From: a bacterium
GTDB taxonomy: Bacteria; Actinomycetota; Acidimicrobiia; Acidimicrobiales; CATQHL01
Length of the DNA stretch: 64,000 bases
Direction of reading: 5' to 3'
Assembly: GCA_028824415.1 (NCBI GenBank)
Contig: JAPPDX010000023.1
Span: 1 to 64,000, forward strand
The notes under the pieces are model-generated. The model was given only the letters and a program-made list of their open reading frames with translations. It was not told where the DNA came from and made no database searches. A program made the translations under genes and the position numbers. Of the stretch, positions 45,383 through 53,892 are shown one piece after another (positions within the stretch are counted from its first letter, which is position 1; every line of letters starts with the position of its first letter).

Positions 45383-45441
45383 TATCTATGTCTATAACTC
45401 AGCCTCGCGGCCAGGTTCAGGTTCAGCAACCATTGCATGAC

Positions 45442-45594
45442 CGTTACGGTCAATGCTCGACCATAACGACTCTCCGACTTTCCATTAAGGTCACGGACCG
45501 ATCGAAGGGGCACAGCGCCTGGACCGGGACCCTTGCGCAAGTCTTAAGGTCAACGCTCGACCATAACGAAATCTCCACACTCCGTTAAGGTCGC
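45442..45594 (+). promoter_or_regulatory. operator array upstream of fic, two 53-bp units spaced 100 bp
   Basis: Six copies of the half-site TTAWGGTC or TTACGGTC and its complement GACCATAA occur in a fixed pattern. Direct copies lie at 45444-45451, 45485-45492, 45544-45551 and 45585-45592, and inverted ones at 45459-45466 and 45559-45566. The second set repeats the first at an offset of 100 bases. The first set includes CGTTACGGTC / GACCATAACG as 10-bp arms with one mismatch around 7 bases. The last half-site ends 14 bases before the fic start codon, so binding there should block fic expression. Confidence 0.75.
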
Positions 45595-45606
45595 TAGAAT
45601 CGACGC

Positions 45607-46773
45607 GTGGACGCCAGCCGATACGAGACCACGCAATTCGGGCGGGCCAAGCGAACGCTCGGCCCGCACTCCTATGTGGCGTACTTCCCTGAACCACTGC
45701 CTCGTTCGCTTGCGCTGTCTCAAGAAAGCATCATGCGTACAGCCGACGCTGAGGCGGCGCTGGGCCGGCTGGCGGGAGCCGGAAGGCTGCTGGGAAACCC
45801 CCAGCTGCTCATCTATCCGTATCTGCGACGCGAGGCCGTGTCGTCAACCCGGATCGAAGGAACGCAGGCCTCGTTGAGCGACATCTTCGACGCTGAAGCA
45901 GACGGACGGCCTGCCAGCGGCGAGATCGAAGAGGTCGTGAACTACATCCAGGCAATGGAACTGGGCATAGGCCGCCTGCCGGAACTACCCCTGAGTCTGC
46001 GCCTCATGTGCGAGATGCACTCGGTGATCCTCACCGGAGTGCGCGGTGCGGAGCGCCTGCCAGGAGAGGTTCGGCGGACGCAGAACTGGGTCGGCAATCC
46101 GGATGCCACCGTCGCGACGGCTCTCTTCGTCCCTCCCCCGCCTGAGAAAGTCGGTGCCCTGCTCTCAGACCTCGAACGATTCATCCACGACACGCCCCAG
46201 CTCCCACCGCTCGTTCAAACCGCCCTGGTGCACTACCAGTTCGAGACGATCCATCCATTCCTCGACGGCAACGGTCGCCTGGGGCGCCTGCTGATCGTGT
46301 TCTTCCTCATCCAGCGAGGCCGGCTACAGACACCTCTCCTGTACCTATCGTCCTACTTCGAGGCCCACCGCGACACGTACTACGAGACACTCCAAGGAGT
46401 ACGAGAACGGGGCGACTTCGAGTCGTGGTTGCAGTTCTTTCTCCGGGGAGTGGAAGTCCAGGCCGGCGACGCAATCACGCGATCGGAGCGCCTGATGGAC
46501 CTGCGCGAGCAATACCGGCAAGTCGTACTGGCAGAGAGCCGCGGAGCCCCCAACGCACTCGTTGATCTGGCCTTCCAGCGACCATTCCTCAACGGCCGCA
46601 TGGTGGAGACCGGTCTCGGTATCAGCCGGCCCAGTGCTCTACGGGCTCTTGAGCGTCTCGAGAATCTGGGTCTCCTCCACGCAGCGCCAGAGGGACCCCG
46701 CAGACAACGCCGCTGGGTGGCTGTCGAGGTGATGGATATCCTGACTGGCGAAATCGTTCCGGAGAACTCGTAG
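45607..46773 (+). CDS. Fic-family AMP-transferase-like protein with winged-helix tail
   Basis: This 388-aa protein has an intact Fic motif HPFLDGNGRLGR at about residues 216-227 and an inhibitory helix motif SSTRIEG at about 79-85, placing it in the class with the N-terminal self-inhibitory glutamate. Fic proteins usually transfer AMP to target proteins. The C-terminal 70 residues (GLGISRPSALRALERLENLG, then LLHAAPEGPRRQRRWVAVE) form a winged helix that could bind the repeated operators just upstream, suggesting self-control. The start is the GTG at 45607. The target protein is unknown. Confidence 0.92.
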   Translation: MDASRYETTQFGRAKRTLGPHSYVAYFPEPLPRSLALSQESIMRTADAEAALGRLAGAGRLLGNPQLLIYPYLRREAVSSTRIEGTQASLSDIFDAEADGRPASGEIEEVVNYIQAMELGIGRLPELPLSLRLMCEMHSVILTGVRGAERLPGEVRRTQNWVGNPDATVATALFVPPPPEKVGALLSDLERFIHDTPQLPPLVQTALVHYQFETIHPFLDGNGRLGRLLIVFFLIQRGRLQTPLLYLSSYFEAHRDTYYETLQGVRERGDFESWLQFFLRGVEVQAGDAITRSERLMDLREQYRQVVLAESRGAPNALVDLAFQRPFLNGRMVETGLGISRPSALRALERLENLGLLHAAPEGPRRQRRWVAVEVMDILTGEIVPENS

Positions 46774-46894
46774 TCGCGGCGACTGCTGAACAGCTCCCGG
46801 GGGCCCACCAGCCCAGATCAGCGACTCTGCAGCGCTTAGGTCAGTTCGAGGACGCCACGTCCCGCTACCGATTCGCCGGGGCGGCCACCGGTCG

Positions 46895-47635
46895 CTAGAC
46901 CCAGATGTGCATGGGGTAGCCGGTCTCGTCCTGCTCGCCGGCTCCCAGGCAGTCGGCCTCGCCGACCATGATGCGGCGGGCGGTCCAGGCGGCCGCCGCG
47001 GCGTCGAGGAGATCGTCGAGACCTGGTTCGAGCGGCCCGGTAAGGCGGTCGAGCAGAGCCGCCTCGGCGATGTTGGGGAACGCGCCCGCCAGCACCGCTG
47101 ACCTCTCTTGAAGACCGGCGAGCTTGTGCTTGGAGGATGCCATGGGCGCCCCGGCCAGGCGCACGAAGCTGCTCTCGGGATGCACCTCGACTGCCCGGGG
47201 CCACGCCTCCGGTGCGAAGTCCCCGGGCGCCAGCGCCGCCCGGAGTTCGCGGATCTTGGGCATCAGGGCGAAGGTCTGGGCGGAAAGGCCTCGATCGGTC
47301 TGCCGGCGTGAGCGGAGGTTCGCTTCGGCATAGTCGGCGGCGTCGAGTGTGCACAGCGGCGGCGTCCAGAACAGCGACGAGCGTCGTGCCTGCAACAACT
47401 CCCGTGCCTCAATGTCGGCTGTGCGCCGCTCGGTGCCCGGCAGCCCGACGGGCATGTCGAACCCGACAACGAGTAGATCCCGGGCCCTGGCCTCGGCCCA
47501 GAGCTCCCCAAGCGTGTCCCACACGGAGAACTCGACAGCCGACCCGCCGACGACCGCGGTCACGGCCAACACCCAGCCGCCCCGCACCCCGTCCACACCC
47601 GCCACAAGGCTCGTTGCAATGGTCTCGGACGGCAC
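46895..47635 (-). CDS. DUF429-family protein
   Basis: This 246-aa protein has the DUF429 pattern: VAGVDGVRGGWVLAV at the start, VVGFDMPVGLPG, a central LFWTPPLCTLD region and AVEVHPESSFVRLAG. The fold is RNase H-like with acidic residues at GVDG and FDMP, so a nuclease-like role is often proposed; none is proven. The GTG at 47635 is preceded by GGGAGGAG at an 8-base spacing. The long frame running further right is antisense to the FAD oxidoreductase and is not real. About 120 bases after its end lies the convergent fic gene. Confidence 0.85.
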   Translation of the reverse strand: MPSETIATSLVAGVDGVRGGWVLAVTAVVGGSAVEFSVWDTLGELWAEARARDLLVVGFDMPVGLPGTERRTADIEARELLQARRSSLFWTPPLCTLDAADYAEANLRSRRQTDRGLSAQTFALMPKIRELRAALAPGDFAPEAWPRAVEVHPESSFVRLAGAPMASSKHKLAGLQERSAVLAGAFPNIAEAALLDRLTGPLEPGLDDLLDAAAAAWTARRIMVGEADCLGAGEQDETGYPMHIWV

Positions 47636-47731
47636 GCCGCGGGCTCCTCCCGTGGGTTGGTGACGGCGACATATCCTTACAGGCCGCACGACGCCATAAC
47701 GGCGAGTTGAGCAACCGGCAGGAGCAACACG

Positions 47732-49090
47732 ATGCCGCAGAACATCGCCATCGTGGGCGGGGGCGTCTCGGGTCTGGGGGCCGCCTGGGCGCTGCACCAG
47801 GACCCGGACCGGTTCGATTTCACGCTGTTCGAGGCCCACGACCGCATCGGCGGCAACGCCATCACCGCCGACATGCCCCAGGGCGACGGCAGCTCGATCC
47901 CCTTCGACATCTCGGTCACCGCCTGCATCCCGTCGGTGTACGACCACATCGTGCTGCTGATGAAGCGGTTCGGCATCGAGCTGGTGGACACCCGGTTCAG
48001 CTACAGCGTGAAGTACCAGGGCGAGGTCTACGCCCACGACTTCGATTCCGACATCAGGGAGCAGTTGCAGGCCGAGATAGCCCGGTTCCAGGGGTTGCTG
48101 CGGTTCCTGCGCCGGGTCGGATGGCTGAGCCGCACGAAGTCGAAGCTCCTGAACGCCCTCAACCCGTTCAACTACATCAGCATGGGGACGGTCCTGAACT
48201 GGGGCGGGTTCTCGGGGGATTTCCGCTACAAGATCCTGAAGCCCATGTTCGTCAACTTCATCATGGCGACGAACGTGTTCGACATGCCGGCGGCGCTGTT
48301 CTCGCGGTACCTGGAGTTCTTCGACATCGAGTCGGCCACGCCCATGCAGACCTGGGACGGCGGCACGCGGCGCATCTACGAGCACCTGTCGGCCGGCTTC
48401 GCCGACAAGATCCACCTCAACCGGCCGGTGCGCAAGGTGTACCGGCCGCGCTCCGGCGTGGTGGTCGAGGACCACGAAGGCACCCGGGAGAGCTTCGACG
48501 GGGTGATCTTCGCCTGCAACGCCAACCAGACGCTGATGATGCTGGACCGCCCCACGATGCTGGAGCGTTACATCCTCTCGTCGATCCGCTACGAGAGCGA
48601 GCTGCACAACCACACGGTGGTGCACTCCGACGCCTCGGTGCTGCCCGACAGCGACGTGCAGGCGCTGCAGACCCGCAGCAACCACATCGAGCAGTACGGC
48701 GCCCGCCCCGACAACTACGAGATCACCTACATCATGCACAACCAGCAGCCGTGGGCGAAGCGCTCCGAGCGGCCCTGCCTGGTGACCTACAACCCCATCA
48801 GCCCGATCGACGAGGGCAAGGTCATCCGGCGGTGGTGGTTCCAGCACGTCGTGCACGACGTGAAGCAGGTGGCGTTGCTGGTGAGCCTGTTCCGCTTCAT
48901 CCAGGGCCGCCGCCGCACCTGGCACTGCGGCGCCCACACGCTGGTCAACAGCCAGGAGACCTGCCTGGTCAGCGGCCTGGCCGCCGCCCGCCAGATCGGC
49001 GCCGGCTACCCCTTCGACGATCCCGCCGCCCGCCGCACTTTCAACTACTACGGCCGGATCCTCCACGGCTGGCGCTTCCGCAGGGCGTAG
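47732..49090 (+). CDS. FAD-dependent amine-oxidase-like oxidoreductase
   Basis: This 452-aa flavoprotein begins NIAIVGGGVSGLGAAWAL, then FDFTLFEAHDRIGGNAIT, the two halves of the FAD-binding Rossmann motif. QTWDGGTRRIYEHLSAGFAD and FACNANQTLMML are typical of the COG2907-type predicted NAD/FAD-binding proteins. These often lie near cyclopropane-fatty-acid or lipid-modifying genes; none is seen here. The C-terminal GAHTLVNSQETCLVSGLAAA is the second FAD-contact strand. The start is the ATG at 47732 and the substrate is unknown. Confidence 0.88.
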   Translation: MPQNIAIVGGGVSGLGAAWALHQDPDRFDFTLFEAHDRIGGNAITADMPQGDGSSIPFDISVTACIPSVYDHIVLLMKRFGIELVDTRFSYSVKYQGEVYAHDFDSDIREQLQAEIARFQGLLRFLRRVGWLSRTKSKLLNALNPFNYISMGTVLNWGGFSGDFRYKILKPMFVNFIMATNVFDMPAALFSRYLEFFDIESATPMQTWDGGTRRIYEHLSAGFADKIHLNRPVRKVYRPRSGVVVEDHEGTRESFDGVIFACNANQTLMMLDRPTMLERYILSSIRYESELHNHTVVHSDASVLPDSDVQALQTRSNHIEQYGARPDNYEITYIMHNQQPWAKRSERPCLVTYNPISPIDEGKVIRRWWFQHVVHDVKQVALLVSLFRFIQGRRRTWHCGAHTLVNSQETCLVSGLAAARQIGAGYPFDDPAARRTFNYYGRILHGWRFRRA

Positions 49091-49210
49091 CGGCGGGAGC
49101 AGCCGGGCCGGTCGTGCATCGGGCGGCGCACGCCGACCCTCGCTCAGCGGACGGTGATCACCAGCGGGCCGACATGGTCCTTTGCGCTCGCAGGCCGGGC
49201 CTCGGAGCGA

Positions 49211-49597
49211 TCAGGGTCGGCGGACGTCGACGTCCTCGGCGTACTCGGCGAGGGCGCGCAGGTCCGCGATGTCGCCTGTCAGCACCGTGCCACCGGGTTC
49301 GGCGCGGGCGACGACGACCGCGTCCACGGCCGATCCTCGACCGGCCAGGGCGCGCAGCGTTCCGGCCCGTCTCGCAACCTGCTCCGGCAGGACCTCGATG
49401 ACCTCGCAGTGCTTCAGGAATCGGTTCACGGCGGCGTCGGTTCGTTGGCGACCCGACACGCACTCCGCCAGAACCACCGAGGGCACCACCGGCGGCCAGA
49501 TGCCGTCCTGGATGAACGTCTCGATCAGAGCCGCCGCGCTCCGTCGGCGCTGCGCCAGTGCGGTGAGGCCCCCGGAGTCCAGGACGAGCGGCGTCAC
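49211..49597 (-). CDS. vapC: VapC-like PIN-domain toxin
   Basis: This 128-aa PIN nuclease has the acidic active-site residues in LVLDSGGL (Asp), VVLAECVSG (Glu), SAVDAVVVARA (Asp) and VLTGDIADL (Asp). VapC toxins cut tRNA or rRNA when their antitoxin is lost. The ATG at 49597 overlaps the stop of the upstream antitoxin gene (ATGA). It marks the start of the accessory region in the right quarter of the window. Confidence 0.92.
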   Translation of the reverse strand: MTPLVLDSGGLTALAQRRRSAAALIETFIQDGIWPPVVPSVVLAECVSGRQRTDAAVNRFLKHCEVIEVLPEQVARRAGTLRALAGRGSAVDAVVVARAEPGGTVLTGDIADLRALAEYAEDVDVRRP

Positions 49598-49836
49598 CGG
49601 TCGGTGTCGCCCCGGCGGATTACGCGGGACAGGGCCTCGGCAGCGGCGAACTCCTCCGCCGAGGGCTCGCCGACCTCGTCGATCAGCTCCGCTAGGTAAC
49701 CCCGGGCTCCCTCGATCAACTCGCGGCGCCGCAGATCGGTCCGCACGGCGTCCTGCAGGAGCTTCGAAGCGGGCATGTTGTACTCCTTCACCGCTGCGTA
49801 GAGCTCTTCCGGCAGGTAGACCTGCATACGAGGCAT
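49594..49836 (-). CDS. vapB: VapB-like ribbon-helix-helix antitoxin
   Basis: This 80-aa protein begins MPRMQVYLPEELYAAVKEYN, a ribbon-helix-helix start, followed by an acidic helical tail that would wrap VapC. I use the ATG at 49836; an in-frame ATG at 49860 lies inside the likely promoter. The VapB dimer should repress this promoter; TGTGTACA, a partly symmetric site, lies just upstream (about 49846-49853). It is coupled to vapC by a four-base overlap. Confidence 0.85.
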   Translation of the reverse strand: MPRMQVYLPEELYAAVKEYNMPASKLLQDAVRTDLRRRELIEGARGYLAELIDEVGEPSAEEFAAAEALSRVIRRGDTDR

Positions 49837-49905
49837 ACGCCTACTGTACACATATCCCAATGATCGACGGTTCGCTCGAACAACCCGCCGGCGACCCCAG
49901 ACCTC

Positions 49906-50619
49906 TCAGCCGGTGGACCCGCCGGCGCCCGGTGCCGTGACGCGGTAGCCCAGCGTCTCGAGGGCTCCGACCGCCTCCTCGGGGAACTGCCGGGCTGTCC
50001 CTCGGGCCTGTTGCCGCTCCCAGGCCTCCAGCGAGTCGAGAAGCTTCGGCTTCCAGCCCGCCTTCCAGTTGTCGAAGAGGTTCTCCCTGTCCAGGAACAG
50101 CAGGAACTCCTCCAGGGTCGGCCGAAACCGACGACCGCCGACGGGGAAGTGCAGCGCGTGCAGATCGGGAGCGGGCCGACCGCTGGATCCGTACATCCAC
50201 GCCAACTCCGGCGAGTTGGCATGCAGATGCACGTGCGCCGCGGCTCGATCACGGCCCAGCCAACTCCGGTTGTACTCGACCCGCACGAGCGGGCGAGGCC
50301 GTTTCCGCCCCCCGGTCACATCGGCCCAGAGCCCGACCAGGGAGGTGGCGACTCGCAGGTGGCCACCGGTTGTACTCATCCCGACGGTGTAGTGCGCATT
50401 CAGGAACAGCGCAGGCGCGCTCGGTGCATCAGCGGCCCGGAGAAGGGCAAGACCCCCGGTCAGGTCACTGTAACGTTCAACGATCCGGACGAACGCCAGA
50501 TCGTCGTCGCGGTAACTCGTGGCCTCGAACCTGGCCGGCGTGTCGATCGCCCCGACGAGCACCGCGTTCAGCCTGCTCACGAACTCCTCAACGCATGGCT
50601 GAAGATTCCGTGCCGTCAC
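49906..50619 (-). CDS. module copy A: 237-aa protein of unknown family
   Basis: This is the large partner of the triplicated module. Residues 1-105 are moderately variable among copies. From VGLWADVTGGRKRPRPLVRV onward it is almost the same as copies B and C. The constant half holds a histidine pair in AAAHVHLHANSPELAWMYG, DLHALHFPVGGRRFRPTLEE and a basic helix near GWKPKLLDSLEAWERQQARG. The GTG at 50619 overlaps the stop of the 55-aa partner (GTGA), so the two are coupled. I do not recognise the family. A toxin-antitoxin-like or other two-component accessory function fits the layout but is unproven. Confidence 0.82.
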   Translation of the reverse strand: MTARNLQPCVEEFVSRLNAVLVGAIDTPARFEATSYRDDDLAFVRIVERYSDLTGGLALLRAADAPSAPALFLNAHYTVGMSTTGGHLRVATSLVGLWADVTGGRKRPRPLVRVEYNRSWLGRDRAAAHVHLHANSPELAWMYGSSGRPAPDLHALHFPVGGRRFRPTLEEFLLFLDRENLFDNWKAGWKPKLLDSLEAWERQQARGTARQFPEEAVGALETLGYRVTAPGAGGSTG

Positions 50620-51018
50620 CGCTGGAGCAACGCGTCCTTGTAGAGAAGCCACTCACCTCGACACTCGGCGTCGGTCAGAAGGTCCGCCTCGCCTTCGGCC
50701 ATGAACTCCTCGAACGTGAGACCCGCTCGCCGCGCGGTCTCCGTGACGATCTCGACGATTTCCTCTCTCGTAATGACTCTCATCGTCGTGGCGCCTCCTG
50801 CACGCTCAACCCGACTATTCCTGTCTCCGGGGCTCGCGGCAGACTTGCCGCTGGCACCCAACACGCGGCGCGATCACGCGCAAGACACCGTACAAGCCGA
50901 GCCGCTCGGTCGAATCGCCGCCCATGTCGACCTGCATGCCGACCGGCGCACATCACGGGGAACCCTCGACAGTGCCCCAAGTCCAGCGGTCAACCTAGCG
51001 GCGCTCGTGCCCACTCCA
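49927..51018. repeat. module repeat copy A (about 1.1 kb)
   Basis: This direct repeat covers the large and small genes of copy A plus about 235 bases upstream of the small gene. The other copies are at about 52046-53135 and 53200-54299. The upstream part (50880-51018) is among the best-conserved stretches. The 341-base gap 50784-51124 contains this leader and no other gene I can support. No transposase or flanking inverted repeats were seen. Confidence 0.85.
50616..50783 (-). CDS. module copy A: 55-aa partner protein
   Basis: This small protein starts MRVITREEIVEIVTETARRA, then GLTFEEFMAEGEADLLTDAE and CRGEWLLYKDALLQR. It is predicted helical and acidic in the second half. The ATG at 50783 is preceded by AGGAGG at 10 bases, conserved in all copies. 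The ATG choice is supported because homology with copies B and C starts at the same residue. Size, position before the large gene and coupling resemble an antitoxin or a small regulator; no known domain is recognised. Confidence 0.8.
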   Translation of the reverse strand: MRVITREEIVEIVTETARRAGLTFEEFMAEGEADLLTDAECRGEWLLYKDALLQR

Positions 51019-51124
51019 ACGGCCGCTCGACGCGGACGACATTTGGTTCGCGGCAGACTCCACGGCGCGGCCGTCATCGAGACCGCCGACTCCCACCGAG
51101 ACGCCCCAAGCGCCGGAGACCGCC

Positions 51125-51403
51125 ATGACGTCGACACATCCGTACAGCCCTGACCACGCCACCCCGCCCGGCTGGACGCTCGAGGAAACGCTGACGGAGC
51201 TGTCGATGAGCCAGGCCGAGTTGGCCCGTCGCACCGGACTCTCGACGGAGCACATCGACCGGATCATCCGGGGCAAGGCTCCCATCGCCGGCGACACAGC
51301 ACGGCGACTCGAGCGTGCCACAGGCCTGCCCGAACGGCTATGGAACAACCTCGAGAGCCATTACCAGGAGCACCAGGCCCGCCTCGCCGAGGCGCACCCG
51401 TAA
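51125..51403 (+). CDS. lone XRE/HigA-like helix-turn-helix protein
   Basis: This 92-aa protein reads PGWTLEETLTELSMSQAELA, then RRTGLSTEHIDRIIRGKAPI and RRLERATGLPERLWNNLESH, the helix-turn-helix of HigA-type antitoxins and of the N-terminus of XRE-ImmA/IrrE proteins. No HigB-like toxin or ImmA domain follows: the frame stops at 51403 after EHQARLAEAHP. It sits between module copies A and B on the opposite strand, sharing their intergenic leader. It may regulate the modules or be the stump of a longer gene. Confidence 0.8.
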   Translation: MTSTHPYSPDHATPPGWTLEETLTELSMSQAELARRTGLSTEHIDRIIRGKAPIAGDTARRLERATGLPERLWNNLESHYQEHQARLAEAHP

Positions 51404-51437
51404 CCCAGCCACGGTGCCGGCCGACCCTGAGACCGGG

Positions 51438-52016
51438 TCAGCGGTCGCCGCGGCGGCGCAGCCTCGGGAGCGGGTTGTGTAGTTCTGGATCGAGGCAGAT
51501 CTCCAGAACGAGGATCGTCACGGCGAATACAGCCATCAGCGCGATCACGGGCACCAGGACGGACGCCTGGGCGAGGTTGAACTCAGCCGAAGTCAGCATG
51601 ATCGCAACCAGCGCAGACGTGCCGGCCGCTTTCAGCACGTCGATGACGGCGGGGGATCGAAGCGACTCCAGGAGTTGCAGCCTGAACGACTGACGCTCCG
51701 ATCTGAGCTGGTGCTGCCGCATCCGCCGCCCCAGCGCGACGTAGAGAAGCCGTGCCAGCACAGCGCCGGCCGCGCACGCAGCCAAGAACACGCCGACCAT
51801 GGCGACTGCCCAGCCGGTCGGGGCTGTGCGTAGTGCCTCCTCGGTCAGAAGGCCGGCGGTTACGCCGAGAACCGTGCCGATGAGCCATCCGAAGTATCCC
51901 CGCGATACTCGGGCTATGAGTGATGGTGGATTCGATGCTGATGGAGTTGATGAAGTCACAGACCAGCGACGATACGGGAAGCCGTCCGTGACCGTCGGCT
52001 GCGCCGCTGTCGTCAA
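51438..52016 (-). CDS. membrane protein of unknown function (192 aa)
   Basis: Four hydrophobic segments are visible, in two pairs: about residues 42-60 (YFGWLIGTVLGVTAGLL), 68-92, 125-142 and 150-170 (VLVPVIALMAVFAVTILVLE). A charged cytoplasmic-looking stretch with RRMRQHQLRSERQSFRLQLL lies between the pairs. No family is recognised. It lies between module copies A and B on the same strand, 18 bases before the start of repeat B, so it may belong to the insertion that separates them. Confidence 0.6.
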   Translation of the reverse strand: MTTAAQPTVTDGFPYRRWSVTSSTPSASNPPSLIARVSRGYFGWLIGTVLGVTAGLLTEEALRTAPTGWAVAMVGVFLAACAAGAVLARLLYVALGRRMRQHQLRSERQSFRLQLLESLRSPAVIDVLKAAGTSALVAIMLTSAEFNLAQASVLVPVIALMAVFAVTILVLEICLDPELHNPLPRLRRRGDR

Positions 52017-52034
52017 CTGCGGCCGGCGCGTCGC

Positions 52035-52733
52035 CTACGCGCCCGGGGCCGCGACGCGGTAGCCCAGCGTCTCGAGCGCGCCGATCGCCTCGGCGGGGAA
52101 CTGCCGGGTGGTCGCCCGGGCCTGCCGCCGTTCCCACGCCTCGAGCGACCGGATCAGCCTCGGCTTCCAACCCTCCTTCCAGTCGTTGAAGAGGTTTTCC
52201 CTGTCCAAGAAGAGCAGGAACTCCTCCAGGGTCGGACGGAACCGGCGACCGCCGACAGGGAAGTGCAGCGCGTGCAGATCCGGAGCGGGCCGACCGGCCG
52301 AGCCGTACATCCACGCCAACTCCGGCGAGTTCGCATGCAGATGAACGTGCGCCGCGGCCCGACCATGGCCCAGTTGACCCCGGTCGTACTCGACCCGCAC
52401 CAGCGGGCGCGGCCGTTTCCGCCCGCCGGTCACATCGGCCCAGAGCCCGACCGTCGAGCCGGCGACTCGCAGGTGACTACCCGTCGGGCTCATCTCGACG
52501 GTGTAGTGCGCGTTAAGGAACAGCGCAGGCACGCGCGGCGCATCCGCGGCACGGAGAAGGGCGAGACCCCCGGCCTGGTTGCATCGACGGTCAACGGCCT
52601 GGACGAACACTTGGTCGTTGTCACGGGAACTTGTGGCCACGAACCGGCCCGGCGTGTCGATGGCAGCGACGAGCACCTCGTTCAGCGTGCCCACGAACTG
52701 CTCAACGCATGTCCGAAGGATCTGTGCCGTCAT
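52035..52733 (-). CDS. module copy B: 232-aa protein of unknown family
   Basis: This is the second copy of the large module protein. Compared with copy A the N-terminal 105 residues differ at many positions but keep AIDTPxRF, GGLALLRAADAP and ALFLNAHYTV. The rest, from TVGLWADVTGGRKRPRP to the end, is nearly the same. The ATG at 52733 overlaps the partner stop (ATGA). Reading frame and coupling are intact, so the copy should be functional. Confidence 0.82.
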   Translation of the reverse strand: MTAQILRTCVEQFVGTLNEVLVAAIDTPGRFVATSSRDNDQVFVQAVDRRCNQAGGLALLRAADAPRVPALFLNAHYTVEMSPTGSHLRVAGSTVGLWADVTGGRKRPRPLVRVEYDRGQLGHGRAAAHVHLHANSPELAWMYGSAGRPAPDLHALHFPVGGRRFRPTLEEFLLFLDRENLFNDWKEGWKPRLIRSLEAWERRQARATTRQFPAEAIGALETLGYRVAAPGA

Positions 52734-53135
52734 CGCTTGAGCAGCACGTCCCTGTAGATGAGCCAGTCATCTCGACACGCGGCGTCGGTCAGCAGGTCCG
52801 CCTCGCCTTCGGCCATGAACTCCTCGAAGGTCAGGCCCGCCCGCCGAGCCGTCTCCGTGCAGATCTCGACGATTTCATCTCTGGAAATCACTCTCATCGT
52901 CGTGTCGCCTCCTCCAGGCTCGATCGACTACTCCTGTCCCGGGGCTCGCCGGTGGACGTGCCGCCGGCACCCAACACGCGACGCGGTCACTCGCTCGAGA
53001 CCGTACAAGCCGAGCCGCTCGACCGAATCGCCGCCCAAGTCGACCTGCATGCCGACCGGCGCACATCACGGGGAACCCTCGACAGCACCCCAAGCCCGGC
53101 GGTCAACCTAGCGGCGCCCGTGCCCACCGCCACCC
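52046..53135. repeat. module repeat copy B (about 1.1 kb)
   Basis: This direct repeat is collinear with copy A, and includes the 235-base leader upstream of the small gene. It ends about 65 bases before copy C begins, so B and C are in tight tandem. The gap 52898-53193 is filled by this leader and a short unique spacer. Confidence 0.85.
52730..52897 (-). CDS. module copy B: 55-aa partner protein
   Basis: This is read directly from the minus strand: MRVISRDEIVEICTETARRA, then GLTFEEFMAEGEADLLTDAA and CRDDWLIYRDVLLKR. It has the same 55-residue length as copies A and C, with a conserved ATG at 52897 and CCTCCT (AGGAGG on the coding strand) upstream. The changes from copy A are mostly conservative, pointing to selection on the protein. 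Confidence 0.8.
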   Translation of the reverse strand: MRVISRDEIVEICTETARRAGLTFEEFMAEGEADLLTDAACRDDWLIYRDVLLKR

Positions 53136-53193
53136 GTTCTGCGCCCGCCCGCTCGCTGCGTTCGGGGACGCCGGAATCCCGACCGCGCCTCGC

Positions 53194-53892
53194 CTACACG
53201 CGAGGGGCCGTGACGCTGTAGCCCAGCGTCTCGAGCGCGCCGACTGCCTCCTCAGGGAACTGCCGGGCCGTCGCTCGGGCCTGCCGCCGTTCCCACGCCT
53301 CGAGCGACTGGGTCAGCCTCGGCTTCCAGCCCTCCTTCCAGTCGTTGAAGAGGCTCTCCCGATCCAGGAACAGCAGGAACTCCTCCAGCGTCGGCCGGAA
53401 CCGGCGCCCGCCGACGGGGAAGTGCAGCGCGTGCAGATCGGGAGCGGGCCGACCGGCCGAGCCGTACATCCACGCCAACTCCGGCGAGTTCGCATGGAGA
53501 TGCACGTGCGCCGCAGCCCGACCTCTCGCCGATTGACGCCGGTCGTATTCGACCCGCACCAGCGGGCGGGGGCGTTTCCGCCCGCCGGTCACATCGGCCC
53601 AGAGCCCGACCGTCGACGACGACACCCGCAAGTCATCGCGTCTGGCGTCGACCTCGACGATGTACCGGGCCCTGAGAAAGAGCGCAGGACCATCGGGGTC
53701 GTCGTGCGAACGAACCAGAGCGACGCCCGCCGACCGAGCATCGGGGCCGTCCCGCACTTGGACGACCGCCTCGGCGCCGTCACTCGAGAGCCTTGCGTCG
53801 AACCTTGCCGTTGTCGAGACGCTGCTCTCGAGCAGATGGTTCAGCGTGCCAACGAACCTCTCGACCGATGCCGGGAACTCCTGGCCACTCAC
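53194..53892 (-). CDS. module copy C: 232-aa protein of unknown family
   Basis: This is the third copy. Its N-terminal 105 residues are the most divergent (SVSTTARFDARLSSDGAEAV, VALVRSHDDPDGPALFLRAR), sharing only scattered positions with A and B. From STVGLWADVTGGRKRPRPLV on it is again almost the same as the others. The GTG at 53892 overlaps the partner stop (GTGA). I prefer it to the longer frame from 53937 because it aligns with the other copies. Confidence 0.82.
   Translation of the reverse strand: MSGQEFPASVERFVGTLNHLLESSVSTTARFDARLSSDGAEAVVQVRDGPDARSAGVALVRSHDDPDGPALFLRARYIVEVDARRDDLRVSSSTVGLWADVTGGRKRPRPLVRVEYDRRQSARGRAAAHVHLHANSPELAWMYGSAGRPAPDLHALHFPVGGRRFRPTLEEFLLFLDRESLFNDWKEGWKPRLTQSLEAWERRQARATARQFPEEAVGALETLGYSVTAPRV

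Noticed and set aside
46895-49066. A 723-codon minus-strand frame spanning DUF429 and the opposite strand of the FAD oxidoreductase
   Set aside because: Only the last 246 codons match DUF429. The rest is antisense to a clear flavoprotein and has shadow-like V/A/R/H-rich composition.
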